The notes: a model not told the origin generated them from the sequence alone. Counted from the stretch's first letter, positions 35,101-44,408 are shown. The stretch: 64,000 nucleotides of DNA from Dyadobacter sp. CY261 (GCF_021440085.1 NZ_JAKCPW010000001.1:62001-126000), one strand, 5' to 3'. Numbers and translations are program-made.

Positions 35101-35766
35101 GGCGGTTACAGATCTTTCTGACAAAAGGGGCGCGTAAAAAGGACAGTTAGTGCTGTCATAGACTACGTTCTTAACGCAGTCAATAAAATAACTCTGCGTG
35201 CCGCCAACCCAGAATCCGTTTCTGTAGGAATCCCAGCAAAACGTACCCCGGTTGAAAAGGTATGGTTCAAATTCGGATAGTCGACCGGCACCTGGTATAA
35301 CTTGGTCGATAGATGTGACTTTGTTGTTACTGAACAGGAAAATTTTTCTGTCGCACAGGATCCATAGACGTCCATAGCCATCCGGCTTAATACCAATGAT
35401 ATTGTCTTTCGATAATTCGGCAAAACGTGCGTCCGTTTTGTAACTACTACTTTCTTTATTAAATACTTTAATACCGTTGGTGGTGCCTAACAACAGGCTA
35501 CTTTCACCATCTATCGGTTCAATTGCTGTCGTTACAACTCTTCCATTTTTCTGGCCTTCATATCGTTTTACAAAATTCCCATCGTACCTGTACAGACCAT
35601 TTGCGGAGCCGATCCACAAGAATCCTTGTTTGTCCTTATATAAGCATCGTGAAAATTTGGTCAGCAACCCGTCAGACTCATTTAGATTCTGAAATATAAA
35701 CTGCGCAGACAAGTTACCGGTGGATATCAAAAATAGCCAGAGCCAGAGCGTCAAGCGTAGATGCAT
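32188..35766 (-). CDS. Propeller sensor histidine kinase with GAF domain (LytS-type)
   Basis: 1192 residues. Signal peptide (1-22); two-component-regulator propeller repeats (about 25-660; for example DKQGFLWIGSANGLYRYDG and DSEGNLWFATLNGVSKL); Y_Y_Y beta-sandwich (about 680-755); one membrane segment (about 765-790); a GAF domain (about 830-960, AVPIMHDGKVIGVLDSKH); then a LytS-type His_kinase domain with MNPHFVFNCLNSIQE (His near 989) and an ATPase region (NAIWHGLMHK, DNGIGR). The periplasmic part is of the type that senses glycans or other ligands. A GAF between membrane and kinase adds a second, cytoplasmic input. It is the first gene of the operon with the LytTR regulator. Confidence 0.94.
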   Translation of the reverse strand: MHLRLTLWLWLFLISTGNLSAQFIFQNLNESDGLLTKFSRCLYKDKQGFLWIGSANGLYRYDGNFVKRYEGQKNGRVVTTAIEPIDGESSLLLGTTNGIKVFNKESSSYKTDARFAELSKDNIIGIKPDGYGRLWILCDRKIFLFSNNKVTSIDQVIPGAGRLSEFEPYLFNRGTFCWDSYRNGFWVGGTQSYFIDCVKNVVYDSTNCPFYAPLLSERSVTAIALDSRNNMWYSTHTDPALNYVDFKRKQVTTYPEVQGKKIAAASNLLFIDKRDRLWISTLNYAEYFKEPGKPILPIPYSQDAPYSIAYRRFYDVIEDSEGNLWFATLNGVSKLPSNSPFQKIYKLPSFPFFLETGFAQVNHMVIEDSLIMVSKEDGIIKLQRGRQDFKRYIISNDSLRKNEFLMAAKVGEDWWVCGAAGVFIIPKKSDKIEHCTQIERKARSGFTNLIFVDQEGKIWFHVEDSGLYRFNQKTNLCEHFDGKSSKNGPFQYTNVSCFAKLRNGNIVFGMDHVGLLNFDIRNDKFSLINVEDPKNFRPGKIIEDKNGDMWVSMLNRGVYKMNRRGELLDSINYNLDFSFALSVNLAIDARGALWGGSADGLFFTYPGSHEVTRVKIELGKTLQDYWNHLTVDRDRVYAVMLDHIVEIDPFKFSITHVQRPPLITSLRVFGHEISDFSRSTIELRADQDFITFQYTSLYHRDIPSLQYSYQLVGIDESWVNAGRNLRVSYNSLEPGWYTFKVRSTDENGRWMQQITAIKVHILPSWWQTWWFLMLVGCLSFLFLYMAYSGYIGRKQKKELSKTIEYFANSVYGENAVNEICWDIARNCTSQLHFEDCTVFLWDEQRQKLVQKATYTSKDAIEKEIEYPLELSLGEGIVGFAAENKRTVVIPDTLKDGRYIPVDTKKLSEIAVPIMHDGKVIGVLDSKHSKGNFFNEEHARALTTIASISGSKIAEAQAEEATAQKEIMLFEINRMLAESQLMALRAQMNPHFVFNCLNSIQECIVTEKYGEASKYLNKFSKLFRMVLNNSDRNLVTVEEEKNVLQLYLELEQMRFEQSFVYSIEVDEDLEADDILLPSMLLQPYVENAIWHGLMHKNGNRELKISFSRISDEVFQCVIEDNGIGRKKSFEIKARNALTKKHQSKGLQIAKDRLDLISRQGRHASVKFVDKYDDEENATGTTVIVELSTSLDNV

Positions 35767-36046
35767 GCAGAATGATATTTTTTCTTTGAATACGTAAAGT
35801 AGGGATATCTTGACTCAAAGTAAATACTAATGACCGAAAGGTGGTTGTGGATTTGTAAACGGTCTGTCGCGGACGATGTGAGAGTTGTAAAAGTGAAAAT
35901 GGTGCAGCTCAACCTAACTAATTTGACCATTGGTTAACTGATATTTTACCGTTCAATCATCCAATTTTTATTCCCTGGCAGTCTCAATAAACTTGCTTAA
36001 GACACCACTGGTAACCTGCTATTCATCAAAAACTGGTCAATTGTTT

Positions 36047-36331
36047 ATGACTCTCTATCTAACAGGAATTTTAATCGACTGCACGGCCATCCTCGCAACG
36101 GGAGGCTACTACATATACTGTATCGTAAAAAGTAAGGAGTTAGACGAGCCGAGGCATTACTACTGGATTATAATCGTATCCATTGGCGGAGTTCTCGCAG
36201 CATCGTTGTATTACGTTTGCATGAGTGATTTGACCACCGCCTCTATTCTGGCATGGGTAATGGCGGTGCCTGTAACGGTCACGACCCTGTTCATTCTGCT
36301 AATCATCATTTTTCGCCCTGACTGGAAATGA
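36047..36331 (+). CDS. Small membrane protein (94 aa)
   Basis: 94 residues from the ATG at 36047 (an ATG 18 codons earlier is open but adds a non-membrane, unlikely start). Three hydrophobic segments: LTGILIDCTAILATGGYYIY, WIIIVSIGGVLAASLYYV and ILAWVMAVPVTVTTLFILLI. No family recognised. It is isolated between the sensor kinase (divergent) and a noncoding stretch. Confidence 0.6.
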   Translation: MTLYLTGILIDCTAILATGGYYIYCIVKSKELDEPRHYYWIIIVSIGGVLAASLYYVCMSDLTTASILAWVMAVPVTVTTLFILLIIIFRPDWK

Positions 36332-36697
36332 GCCCGCTCTGACAATCAATGGATTTGCAGTTAGTATCTTACCATTCCACTATTTTCCGATTACTCTCCA
36401 ATTTGTGCCTGCTGATCATCGGATTTGTTAAGATCCAACCCGAATAAGTAAATTATACGGTGGGGCTGGTTCAACCCATTCAAAAGCCTTTTTACCAGGT
36501 CAAACTGTAAAGAAAAGATTAAATCAATAACAACAGAAACAACGGATTCTATGAAACGATTTGTTCAGCGTTGGTTTGGGCTGTTCTATCTGGTCATTCT
36601 AAAAAACAAAATCAAATACTTCTGATGATCAAAGAAGCCAGCATTTAGTGTGTGTATTGTGTGAATTCCGGAACCATTCTTGCGCGTCCGGAATTTT
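36332..36697. other. Intergenic region with tiny ORF and terminator
   Basis: 366 bp without a conventional gene. It holds a 24-codon reading frame (36551-36625) with a membrane-like middle and an intrinsic terminator at 36664-36699. No clear promoter was identified. Confidence 0.5.
36551..36625 (+). CDS. Candidate 24-residue membrane microprotein
   Basis: ATG at 36551 to TGA at 36623-36625 encodes MKRFVQRWFGLFYLVILKNK plus four more residues ending in KYF. The middle (WFGLFYLVIL) is hydrophobic with basic ends on both sides, as in small membrane-active peptides. A terminator in the correct orientation follows 38 bp later, and the preceding gene stops 219 bp upstream, so it could be an independent transcript. 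Too short for confident calling; support is from layout and composition. Confidence 0.4.
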   Translation: MKRFVQRWFGLFYLVILKNKIKYF

Positions 36698-36699
36698 TT
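36664..36699 (+). terminator. Intrinsic terminator on the plus strand
   Basis: AATTCCGGA (36664-36672) pairs with TCCGGAATT (36687-36695) over a 14-nt loop, with a run of six T at 36694-36699. The minus side has no T-run, so it serves plus-strand transcripts, although it also lies just past the glgB stop. Confidence 0.75.
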
Positions 36700-38623
36700 A
36701 TGCCCAATCGAATGCGCGCTCATACTTAAGAACGATGATCGCCAATGGTGGTAAAGTCAATGGTATAGACTCTATCCGGTCATGTTTAGGGATGGGGTAG
36801 CTTTCGATTGCCTCCCGGCATGTGATGTCGGCGCCGCCGTAACGGAGATTGTCACTGTTTAAAATTTCCTGATAGTAACCCGGCCTGGATACCCCTATTC
36901 TATAATTTTCCCGCACCACGGGAGTGAAATTGGCTACAAACAAGAGTTGATCTGCTTCCGAAGATCCCTTTCGAATCCACGAGAGGACACTATTGGTAGC
37001 GTCCTGGTTATCGACCCATTCAAAGCCGTCACTAGAAAAGTTGCGCTCGTAAAGCGCTGGTTCACTGCGGTAAAGTTCGTTGAGGTCCCGGATGAGCTTT
37101 TGAATTCCCTGCTGTGCAGCATGCTGGTTTTCGTTCCAGTCGAGGCTGTAATCATGACGCCATTCGTGATTTTGCCCGAATTCACCTCCCATGAACAGCA
37201 GTTTCCCACCCGGATGCCCGAACATATATGCATACAATAAACGCAAGTTGGCAAAACGCTGCCAATCATCACCGGGCATTTTGTTCAAGAGTGAATATTT
37301 GCCATGTACGACCTCATCATGAGAAAGCGGCAATACGAAGCGCTCTGAGAATGCATAATTTAAACTAAATGAAATCTGGCTCTGGTGATGGGAGCGATAC
37401 ACCGTGTCCTTTTGGAAATAGGACAGGGTATCATGCATCCAGCCCATCATCCATTTCATGTCAAAACCTAACCCACCGTTACTGGCAGGATGTGTAACAC
37501 CCGGCCACGCGGTAGATTCCTCCGCAATGGTAAGCACGTCGGGAAACGATTGGTGAACGGCCGAATTAAATTCCTGGAGAAACTCAATCGCTTCCAGATT
37601 CTCGCGGCCGCCATAGCGGTTAGGTATCCATTCGTTTTCTTTCCGGGAATAGTCAAGGTAAAGCATAGATGCCACGGCATCTACGCGCAGGCCGTCGATA
37701 TGAAATTTGTCCAGCCAGTAAATAGCATTGGAGATCAGAAAGCTTTTCACCTCATGCCTGCCGTAGTTGAAAATAGCACTTTTCCAATCGGGATGAAAAC
37801 CCTGCCGGGGATCGGAATGTTCATATAAATGTGAGCCATCGAAATAGCTCAGGCCAAATTCGTCGGTTGGGAAGTGGGAAGGTACCCAATCGAGGATCAC
37901 GCCGATTCCGGCTTCGTGCAGGGCATTAATGAGGAACATAAAGTCTTGCGGCGTTCCATACCGGCTGCTCGGAGCAAAAAAGCCGGTGATTTGGTAGCCC
38001 CAGGAACCGTAAAACGGGTGCTCCATAATCGGGAGAAATTCCACGTGCGTAAAGCCCATAAACCGGCAATATTCAGGAAGCTCTGCCGCCAGTTCACGAT
38101 AAGTCATCAGCCTGCCTTCCTCTTCGTGGATCCTTCGCCAGGAACCCAAATGGATTTCATAGATGGATAATGGAGCATTCAGCGAGAGTCCCTTCCGTTT
38201 TGCTAGCCATTCCTGATCGCTCCATTCGAAATGCAGATCCCATACGATCGATGCTGTTTTCGGAGGCGTTTCCCAATAAATGGCATACGGGTCGCCTTTT
38301 TCCACCTCGTAACCATTGGCTGATCGGATAAAGTATTTATAACGTTCGCCTTTTTCGACACCTGGAACAAATCCTTCCCAGATCCCGGACCCATCATCTC
38401 GTACCGAAAGTGAATGTGCGCCACGGTTCCAGCCGTTGAAATCTCCGATTACAGCAACCTCAATCGCACTGGGAGCCCAGACTGCGAAATGCGTTCCTTG
38501 TGCGCCATCCTCGATTCGGATATGTGCGCCAAGCTTATTGTAGATATGATAATGATTACCGGATCGGAAAAGATCGGCATCGTAGCCGGTAAGCATCGGT
38601 TTTACTTCCTTTTGTTCTGTCAT
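36698..38623 (-). CDS. glgB: 1,4-alpha-glucan branching enzyme
   Basis: 641 residues. An N-terminal CBM48 (about 35-120, GTHFAVWAPSAIEVAVIGDFNGW) is followed by the GH13_9 catalytic barrel: VEFLPIMEHPFYGSWGYQITG, GLRVDAVASMLYLDY (nucleophile Asp), LTIAEESTAWPGVT (acid Glu) and LPLSHDEVVHGK (third Asp). The C-terminal beta-domain is complete. It transfers chain segments to form alpha-1,6 branches. It is the third gene of the glgE operon, 10 bp after the treS fusion, so it branches the glucan made by GlgE. Confidence 0.96.
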   Translation of the reverse strand: MTEQKEVKPMLTGYDADLFRSGNHYHIYNKLGAHIRIEDGAQGTHFAVWAPSAIEVAVIGDFNGWNRGAHSLSVRDDGSGIWEGFVPGVEKGERYKYFIRSANGYEVEKGDPYAIYWETPPKTASIVWDLHFEWSDQEWLAKRKGLSLNAPLSIYEIHLGSWRRIHEEEGRLMTYRELAAELPEYCRFMGFTHVEFLPIMEHPFYGSWGYQITGFFAPSSRYGTPQDFMFLINALHEAGIGVILDWVPSHFPTDEFGLSYFDGSHLYEHSDPRQGFHPDWKSAIFNYGRHEVKSFLISNAIYWLDKFHIDGLRVDAVASMLYLDYSRKENEWIPNRYGGRENLEAIEFLQEFNSAVHQSFPDVLTIAEESTAWPGVTHPASNGGLGFDMKWMMGWMHDTLSYFQKDTVYRSHHQSQISFSLNYAFSERFVLPLSHDEVVHGKYSLLNKMPGDDWQRFANLRLLYAYMFGHPGGKLLFMGGEFGQNHEWRHDYSLDWNENQHAAQQGIQKLIRDLNELYRSEPALYERNFSSDGFEWVDNQDATNSVLSWIRKGSSEADQLLFVANFTPVVRENYRIGVSRPGYYQEILNSDNLRYGGADITCREAIESYPIPKHDRIESIPLTLPPLAIIVLKYERAFDWA

Positions 38624-38633
38624 AACTCATTTA

Positions 38634-41600
38634 TTAAACAATCACGCCGGCCTCATTTTTATCCAGGATGGCCCTAATGCCTCTCATTGGCACCATCACC
38701 CATGATGGTCTGTTATTGACTTCATAATTCAGCTCGTAAATGGCCTTTTGAAGCAGGAATGTCTTCAGCAAGATTTGCAGGTCACCTTTCTGATGAGGAA
38801 TAATAGGGCTGTCGCCGACTGTCTCAAGGTAAGCCTTCAGAAAGAAGCCGCTCATGTAATGGTACCATTGCTCCACAAATGGCAGCAGCTTGCCTACATC
38901 TTCGGGCCTGATTTGATTGTCGAGATACAGACTGCTATGCGCAGCATAATGAAACGACCGGAGCATGCCTGCAACGTCGCGCAGGGCCGAGCGTTTCAGT
39001 CGGCGTTCGCTATAACTGCGGGCAGGTTCTCCCTCAAAATCTAATAGCACGAAATCTTTGCCGGTAAAGAGCACCTGGCCTAAATGATAATCACCGTGAA
39101 TACGGATTTTGGCCGTGTCGATCTTGTGGCTATATACCTTTTTAAGCTCGGTGAGAATTTCCTCTTTTAGCTGCATGGTTTCCTCTGCCACTTTCCGGAT
39201 TTCCGGACCTAGTTTTTTCAAATTGCGGTTCAAGCTTTGGAATGCTACCCGCACAAGCGATTGCAGGGACGAATATACCGATCGCTGGTAGTGAAGCGAA
39301 AAGTCTTCCGGTTTGAAGTCCGGATGCTCTTTTTCTCCGGCTAATGCCAGATGCATTTCCGCGGTTCGTACTCCCAGCAGCCGCGCTTGTTCGGCTGCAT
39401 GCACATCCAGCAGTTCTTTCAACATCTCGGGAATATCTTCGAATGCAACCGGATCGGTAAGCGTGCCACGGAGTTCAGTTGGAAGTTCCAGGCCGATCGT
39501 CGATAGGATTTTTTCATTGAAGCTATCCAGGCGGTCGAGCATATTGGCCCACGCATCGGTAGCATTGCTAACCATTTCCTGCATCATGCCAAGCACCATC
39601 GAATCCTTTTTGTATTTCCATTCTATCGCGCCAATGTAAGCCGGGATATTCTTGAAGCGCGCCTTATTGGTCAGGTATTGCGTGATTTCTACATCCGGAT
39701 TTATTGCCCTGTCCACTTTTCGGTAGAGTTTGAAGAAATACCTTCCGTCATAAGTGATGGAAGTATTGCTTTGTTCTCCCGAGAGTACACGTGGTTTGAT
39801 CCGCTCGGTTTCCTTCAAATGCTGCGCAAGCTGGCGGCTTGCCGAGAAGTGGATTTGGCTGTTTTTAGCATTTAATTTCTCATTCCCGGCCATATTCTGG
39901 ATGAGTGCTTGTTGCAGCTCAAGTCCGTATATGGCGTCAAAAAGTACCGCTTCTTCCTCCCCTTTAATCTTTATCCTAGCCAAAACAGCCTGTGGACAGT
40001 TTTCCCGGACACTGACCGCGAATGGCTCCTTGCCCCAGGCAACAGGAAGCTGGTACATTTCCGGCAAGTCATTCTGATACGAAATTTCCAACAGCAGCAG
40101 GTAGCAAGGCGGATTATCACCGAGAGGAATAGCGGCGTGCGATATGATAGCAACCCTGTCGAGTCCTTTCCCCTTACCGCCAAACCATCTCATCTTCATC
40201 AGGTAGGATGGAAGAACACTGGTTTCCAGTTTTTCAAGCACTTCCGGTTCCACCAGGTCTTTCCATTTGTCGAGATTGATTAATGGAAGTTCTTCGTTCT
40301 CATCTATTTCCGGGTGTGTTTTTTGCATTAAAAAGCATTGACAGCCATAAGCTTCCAGTGTGAAGAAATAGGGTGTGTTATCTTTCACACCAGGAAACTT
40401 GTTTCTACTGTAAATTTCCACCGGCTGAAACCCCTTGTATTGATCCAGGTCCAGCTCAACGGGCTGCGGGAATCTCGACAGGTTGGCAATCACCAGCATA
40501 GTCTCGTCCTCGAAAGTCCTGGTATATGCCAGTACTTTTGAATTTTCGTGGTTCAAAAACTTAATGTCACCCCGACTAAATGCCTTGTACTTTTTACGTG
40601 TACTAATGGCGCGCCGCATCCACCACAGCAACGATGACGAATTGCGTGACTGCAATTCCACATTGACGGATTCATAGTGATACTGAGGATCGAGAATCAG
40701 CGGCAGGTACAGCCGTTGGGGATTGGCCTGCGAAAAGCCCGCATTGCGATCCGGAGTCCACTGCATGGGTGTGCGTACGCCATCACGGTCGCCAAGGTAA
40801 AAGTTATCGCCCATCCCGATCTCATCGCCGTAATAAATGATCGGCGTTCCAGGAAAAGTGAATAGCAAGCTGTTAAGCAATTCAATTTTCTTGCGGTTGT
40901 TTTCCATCAAAGGTGCAAGCCGGTGCCGGATTCCCAGATTGATACGGGCTTTTGGATCTTTGACATACACTTTATACATATAATCCCGCTCCTCGTCGGT
41001 AACCATTTCCAACGTGAGCTCGTCATGGTTGCGGAGGAAAATTCCCCACTGGCAATTGTCCGGAATGGCAGGCGTCTGATCGAAAATGTCGGTTATTGGA
41101 TATCTGTCTTCCATTTGCAGCGACATAAACATGCGCGGCATGATCGGAAAATGGTAGTTCATCTGGCATTCGTCGCCATCGCCAAAATAGGCGGCCGAAT
41201 CTTCAGGCCACATATTGGCTTCGGCCAGCAATAAGGTGCCCGGATAGCGATCGTCGACGTATTTTCTGAGTTTTTTCAAATAGGCGTGTGTTTCCGGCAG
41301 GTTTTCGCAGTTGGTACCATCCCGCTCAAACAAGTACGGCACAGCATCCAGCCTAAACCCGTCGACACCCATTTTACACCAGAAATTGATGATCTTGAAA
41401 ATTTCCTCCTGCACATCCAGGCTGTCGTAGTTCAAATCAGGCTGGTGGTGGAAGAAACGGTGCCAATAATATTGCTCGGCCTCGTTATCCCATGTCCAGT
41501 TGGATTTTTCGTAATCCTGAAAAATAATGCGGGCATCTTTGAACTGTTTGGGGTCATCGGTCCAGACATAGAAATTGCGGTAGGCCGAGCCTTTTGGAGC

Positions 41601-41975
41601 ACGTCGCGCACGTTGAAACCATGGGTGCTGGTCGGACGTGTGGTTGATCACTAGCTCTGTAATGACCTTCAAGCCACGCTTGTGAGCCTCGCGCAGGAAG
41701 GCTTTGAACTCTTGAATATCGCCATAAGAAGGGTTAATCGTGTAATAGTCGGCAATGTCATAGCCATCGTCACGAAGGGGCGACGGATAAAAGGGGAGGA
41801 GCCAGATAGCCGTAACACCGAGGTCCTGGAGATAGTCCAGTTGCTCCATAAGGCCCTGAAAATCGCCTATTCCGTCACAATTGCCATCCTTAAAGGCTTT
41901 GATATGTAGTTCATAAATGATTGCATCTTTATACCAATGCAAATTTTTGTCGAGAGTTCCTTTCTTGTATTCCAT
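38634..41975 (-). CDS. treS: Trehalose synthase-maltokinase fusion
   Basis: 1113 residues, two enzymes in one chain. Residues 1-560: GH13_16 trehalose synthase (DLGVTAIWLLPFYPSPLRDD, VDGFRLDAVPYLFERDG, LLAEANMWPEDS, LRNHDELTLEMV). Residues about 585-1113: maltokinase (Pep2/Mak) with KMRWFGGKGKGLDRV, LSGEQSNTSITYDGRYFFKL and the kinase loop IHGDYHLGQVLFTGKDFVLLD. TreS interconverts trehalose and maltose; the kinase makes maltose-1-phosphate with ATP, the GlgE donor. The fusion is common in GlgE-pathway bacteria. It lies 8 bp after glgE and 10 bp before glgB. Confidence 0.95.
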   Translation of the reverse strand: MEYKKGTLDKNLHWYKDAIIYELHIKAFKDGNCDGIGDFQGLMEQLDYLQDLGVTAIWLLPFYPSPLRDDGYDIADYYTINPSYGDIQEFKAFLREAHKRGLKVITELVINHTSDQHPWFQRARRAPKGSAYRNFYVWTDDPKQFKDARIIFQDYEKSNWTWDNEAEQYYWHRFFHHQPDLNYDSLDVQEEIFKIINFWCKMGVDGFRLDAVPYLFERDGTNCENLPETHAYLKKLRKYVDDRYPGTLLLAEANMWPEDSAAYFGDGDECQMNYHFPIMPRMFMSLQMEDRYPITDIFDQTPAIPDNCQWGIFLRNHDELTLEMVTDEERDYMYKVYVKDPKARINLGIRHRLAPLMENNRKKIELLNSLLFTFPGTPIIYYGDEIGMGDNFYLGDRDGVRTPMQWTPDRNAGFSQANPQRLYLPLILDPQYHYESVNVELQSRNSSSLLWWMRRAISTRKKYKAFSRGDIKFLNHENSKVLAYTRTFEDETMLVIANLSRFPQPVELDLDQYKGFQPVEIYSRNKFPGVKDNTPYFFTLEAYGCQCFLMQKTHPEIDENEELPLINLDKWKDLVEPEVLEKLETSVLPSYLMKMRWFGGKGKGLDRVAIISHAAIPLGDNPPCYLLLLEISYQNDLPEMYQLPVAWGKEPFAVSVRENCPQAVLARIKIKGEEEAVLFDAIYGLELQQALIQNMAGNEKLNAKNSQIHFSASRQLAQHLKETERIKPRVLSGEQSNTSITYDGRYFFKLYRKVDRAINPDVEITQYLTNKARFKNIPAYIGAIEWKYKKDSMVLGMMQEMVSNATDAWANMLDRLDSFNEKILSTIGLELPTELRGTLTDPVAFEDIPEMLKELLDVHAAEQARLLGVRTAEMHLALAGEKEHPDFKPEDFSLHYQRSVYSSLQSLVRVAFQSLNRNLKKLGPEIRKVAEETMQLKEEILTELKKVYSHKIDTAKIRIHGDYHLGQVLFTGKDFVLLDFEGEPARSYSERRLKRSALRDVAGMLRSFHYAAHSSLYLDNQIRPEDVGKLLPFVEQWYHYMSGFFLKAYLETVGDSPIIPHQKGDLQILLKTFLLQKAIYELNYEVNNRPSWVMVPMRGIRAILDKNEAGVIV

Positions 41976-41983
41976 GTGTTGTG

Positions 41984-43948
41984 TCAGTTCAATCGTTCAA
42001 TTTTCAGGATGTGTGCCGGCATTTCCCAGGGATTGAGCTGGATATAATTGTACTCGCCCTGCCACCTGTATTTTTCCCCGCTTAGCATATCGCGCACGAG
42101 GTAGGGTTGATTGGAGCCGATGCCAAAGCGGTGCAGCGGTACTCGGATGTGCGCACCTTGTGTATTAAAATAATCCAGGTTGACCGCAACTAGCAGCGAT
42201 TCGCCATCGTCCGGCGCCACCTTCGTATAACTAATCACCCGGTCATTGTTCGTCTCGTTAAAATCGATATTCCACGTCGACTGCAAAGCCGGATGGGCGT
42301 TCCTGATGCGGTTTACGCGGGTGATGATCTCACGCGTGCGACTGTAACGTTCCCAGTCCCAATGCTTGATCTCATACTTTTCATTATCGGTATATTCCTC
42401 TTTACCCGGGTGCGGGGCGTTTATCCCGTATTCATAAACAGGTCCGTATAAGCCGTAATTGGAAGAAAGCGTGGCGGCCAGGATGAATCGGGTGATATGC
42501 GCATTTTCACCGCCTTCCACCAGGTGATGCGGCAGAATGTCCGGCGTGTTCGGCCAGAAATTAGGCCGGAAGTAATACTGCTGGTCTGTTTTGGTGAGCT
42601 CATACAGGTACTGTTCCAGCTCCCATTTGCTGTTCCGCCAGGTAAAATAGGTGTATGATTGGTTGAAACCGATTTTAGCCAGCCGCTCCATTACCCGCGG
42701 ACGCGTAAATGCCTCGGCAAGAAAGATGACCTGTGGATTGACTTTTCGCACTTCCCCAATCGTCCATTCCCAAAAAGGGAATGCCTTAGTATGCGGGTTG
42801 TCGATCCGGAACACATTTACGCCCTGCTCTATCCAGAAATCGATGACGCTTTTGAGTTCATCCCACAGATTTTGCCAGTCTTGTGTTTCAAAATCAAACG
42901 GAAGAATGTCTTCATATTTCTTAGGCGGATTTTCGGCGTATTGCACCGTGCCGTCCGGGCGCCACTTGAACCATTGCGGATGTTCTTTCACATACGGATG
43001 GTCGGGTGCGCACTGATATGCGATGTCCATCGCGACTTCGATGCCCAATTCCTTCGCCTGGCTAACGAGTTCGGTAAAATCTTCAAGCGTACCCAGTTCG
43101 GGATGGATGGATTTGTGTCCGCCGAAGCGGTTACCGATTGCCCAGGGCGAACCGGGATCACTGGCAGATGGGACCAGCGAGTTGTTTTTGCCTTTGCGCT
43201 TCATTTCTCCGATCGGATGTATAGGAGGGAAGTAGAGCGTGTCGAAACCCATTTTGGCGACTTTCGGCAACAGCCTGAGTACATCCTGGAACGTACCATG
43301 CCGATCGGGCAACGCTGCGGCCGATCGCGGGAAAAGCTCGTACCATGCGCTGAACCCGGCTTTTTTACGTTCCACTTCCAGGCGAAAAGTGCGGTCGAAA
43401 ACAGTGACCCGGTCGGTGTATCTGATTTTCGACATTGCCTCAGCCAGGGCGTCGCCCACGGCCAGATCAACGGCATCTTGTGGGTCGGATGCATTCTCCA
43501 ATGCATTGATCCATGGTTCGAAAGCCGGTTTATCCTCTGCTGTTGCCAGTTCCGCTGCTTCACTCAGTATTCCCGCACCTATCTGCAATTCGACGGCGAT
43601 GTCCTGATTGGCATCGAATTTCTTGACGAGACCCTTTTTCCAACTGGTGAAGTGATCCACCCAACCGGTAAAGCGATATTCGTAAAAACCTTCGTGGGGG
43701 GGTACCCATGTTGCGAACCAACGGTCGTTGCCGACATGAGAAAGTGGCACTTCCTGCCAATGCTGTTCTGATTCATGACGGCAGATCACACTTGCTGCCA
43801 CGGCATCGTGACCATCCGCGATGATGTCTGCCGAGAATTCGACGTGCTCTCCGATAGCCCTGCGGGCCGGAGCCCGACCTTCATCGATTTGTGGCCTGAC
43901 GTTGCTGATCACCGCCCGCGTCCTTCCATTCAGCCTGCTCATTGTCAA
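41984..43948 (-). CDS. glgE: Alpha-1,4-glucan:maltose-1-phosphate maltosyltransferase
   Basis: 654 residues, close to the usual GlgE length. The N-terminal domain is a beta-sandwich (HVEFSADIIADGHDAVAASV). The GH13_3 barrel has LYFPPIHPIGEMKRKGKNN (donor-phosphate site), VFRIDNPHTKAFPFWEW (nucleophile Asp), VIFLAEAFTRPRVM (acid Glu) and a C-terminal beta-domain. It extends linear alpha-1,4-glucan using maltose-1-phosphate. It starts the operon glgE, treS-mak, glgB. Its upstream region is 460 bp and noncoding. Confidence 0.96.
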   Translation of the reverse strand: MTMSRLNGRTRAVISNVRPQIDEGRAPARRAIGEHVEFSADIIADGHDAVAASVICRHESEQHWQEVPLSHVGNDRWFATWVPPHEGFYEYRFTGWVDHFTSWKKGLVKKFDANQDIAVELQIGAGILSEAAELATAEDKPAFEPWINALENASDPQDAVDLAVGDALAEAMSKIRYTDRVTVFDRTFRLEVERKKAGFSAWYELFPRSAAALPDRHGTFQDVLRLLPKVAKMGFDTLYFPPIHPIGEMKRKGKNNSLVPSASDPGSPWAIGNRFGGHKSIHPELGTLEDFTELVSQAKELGIEVAMDIAYQCAPDHPYVKEHPQWFKWRPDGTVQYAENPPKKYEDILPFDFETQDWQNLWDELKSVIDFWIEQGVNVFRIDNPHTKAFPFWEWTIGEVRKVNPQVIFLAEAFTRPRVMERLAKIGFNQSYTYFTWRNSKWELEQYLYELTKTDQQYYFRPNFWPNTPDILPHHLVEGGENAHITRFILAATLSSNYGLYGPVYEYGINAPHPGKEEYTDNEKYEIKHWDWERYSRTREIITRVNRIRNAHPALQSTWNIDFNETNNDRVISYTKVAPDDGESLLVAVNLDYFNTQGAHIRVPLHRFGIGSNQPYLVRDMLSGEKYRWQGEYNYIQLNPWEMPAHILKIERLN

Positions 43949-44408
43949 TGATTTTTAGTGTTGTCTGATGAATGTCCAGAAACGGTAGTTAAAATCATGC
44001 CTGCAGACATTGTCCGGGAAGGAGGGGGAACGCGCTGAATTGAAATCCGTAATTTATCTTGAGAGTAAAAAAACTATTCAGTAACTTTTACAATCGATAG
44101 CCCACTTCTACCAGATCTTACCGCTCAACGATAGCCTTTCAACAGGCCCGAAAAGAACGAAGGCAGTGGCCGCTCATTGATTTTAGAAAATGACCGGACT
44201 GCCAGGCACCATTCATCACTTTCGTAAAAAATGGTGGTTTCGGAGTAGCAAATAGGCCCTTTTGCCAGATTTATCAGTTAGATTTTAAACTTTTGTAGCT
44301 TATTTGCGACAACTATTTCTACGATTTGAAAGTATGTAGAAGTGGGGTTATTCTCTTGTGATATGACGTGTGGCCGATTTGAATGTTTTGAACCCTTCCT
44401 CTAGCAAA
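43949..44408. other. Divergent noncoding region with leader hairpin
   Basis: 460 bp between glgE (minus) and a response regulator (plus). It contains an imperfect long hairpin at 44162-44203 (GGCAGT pairs with ACTGCC, continued by matching CATT/AATG and CCG/CGG pieces) and a 7-bp repeat pair CACCATT/AATGGTG (44207-44213, 44230-44236). Promoter boxes could not be fixed. Confidence 0.5.

Noticed and set aside
42659..43771. 370-codon open frame opposite glgE
   Set aside because: It is the shadow of glgE on the other strand, with Cys/Phe/Arg-rich composition and no domain; glgE has full catalytic motifs.
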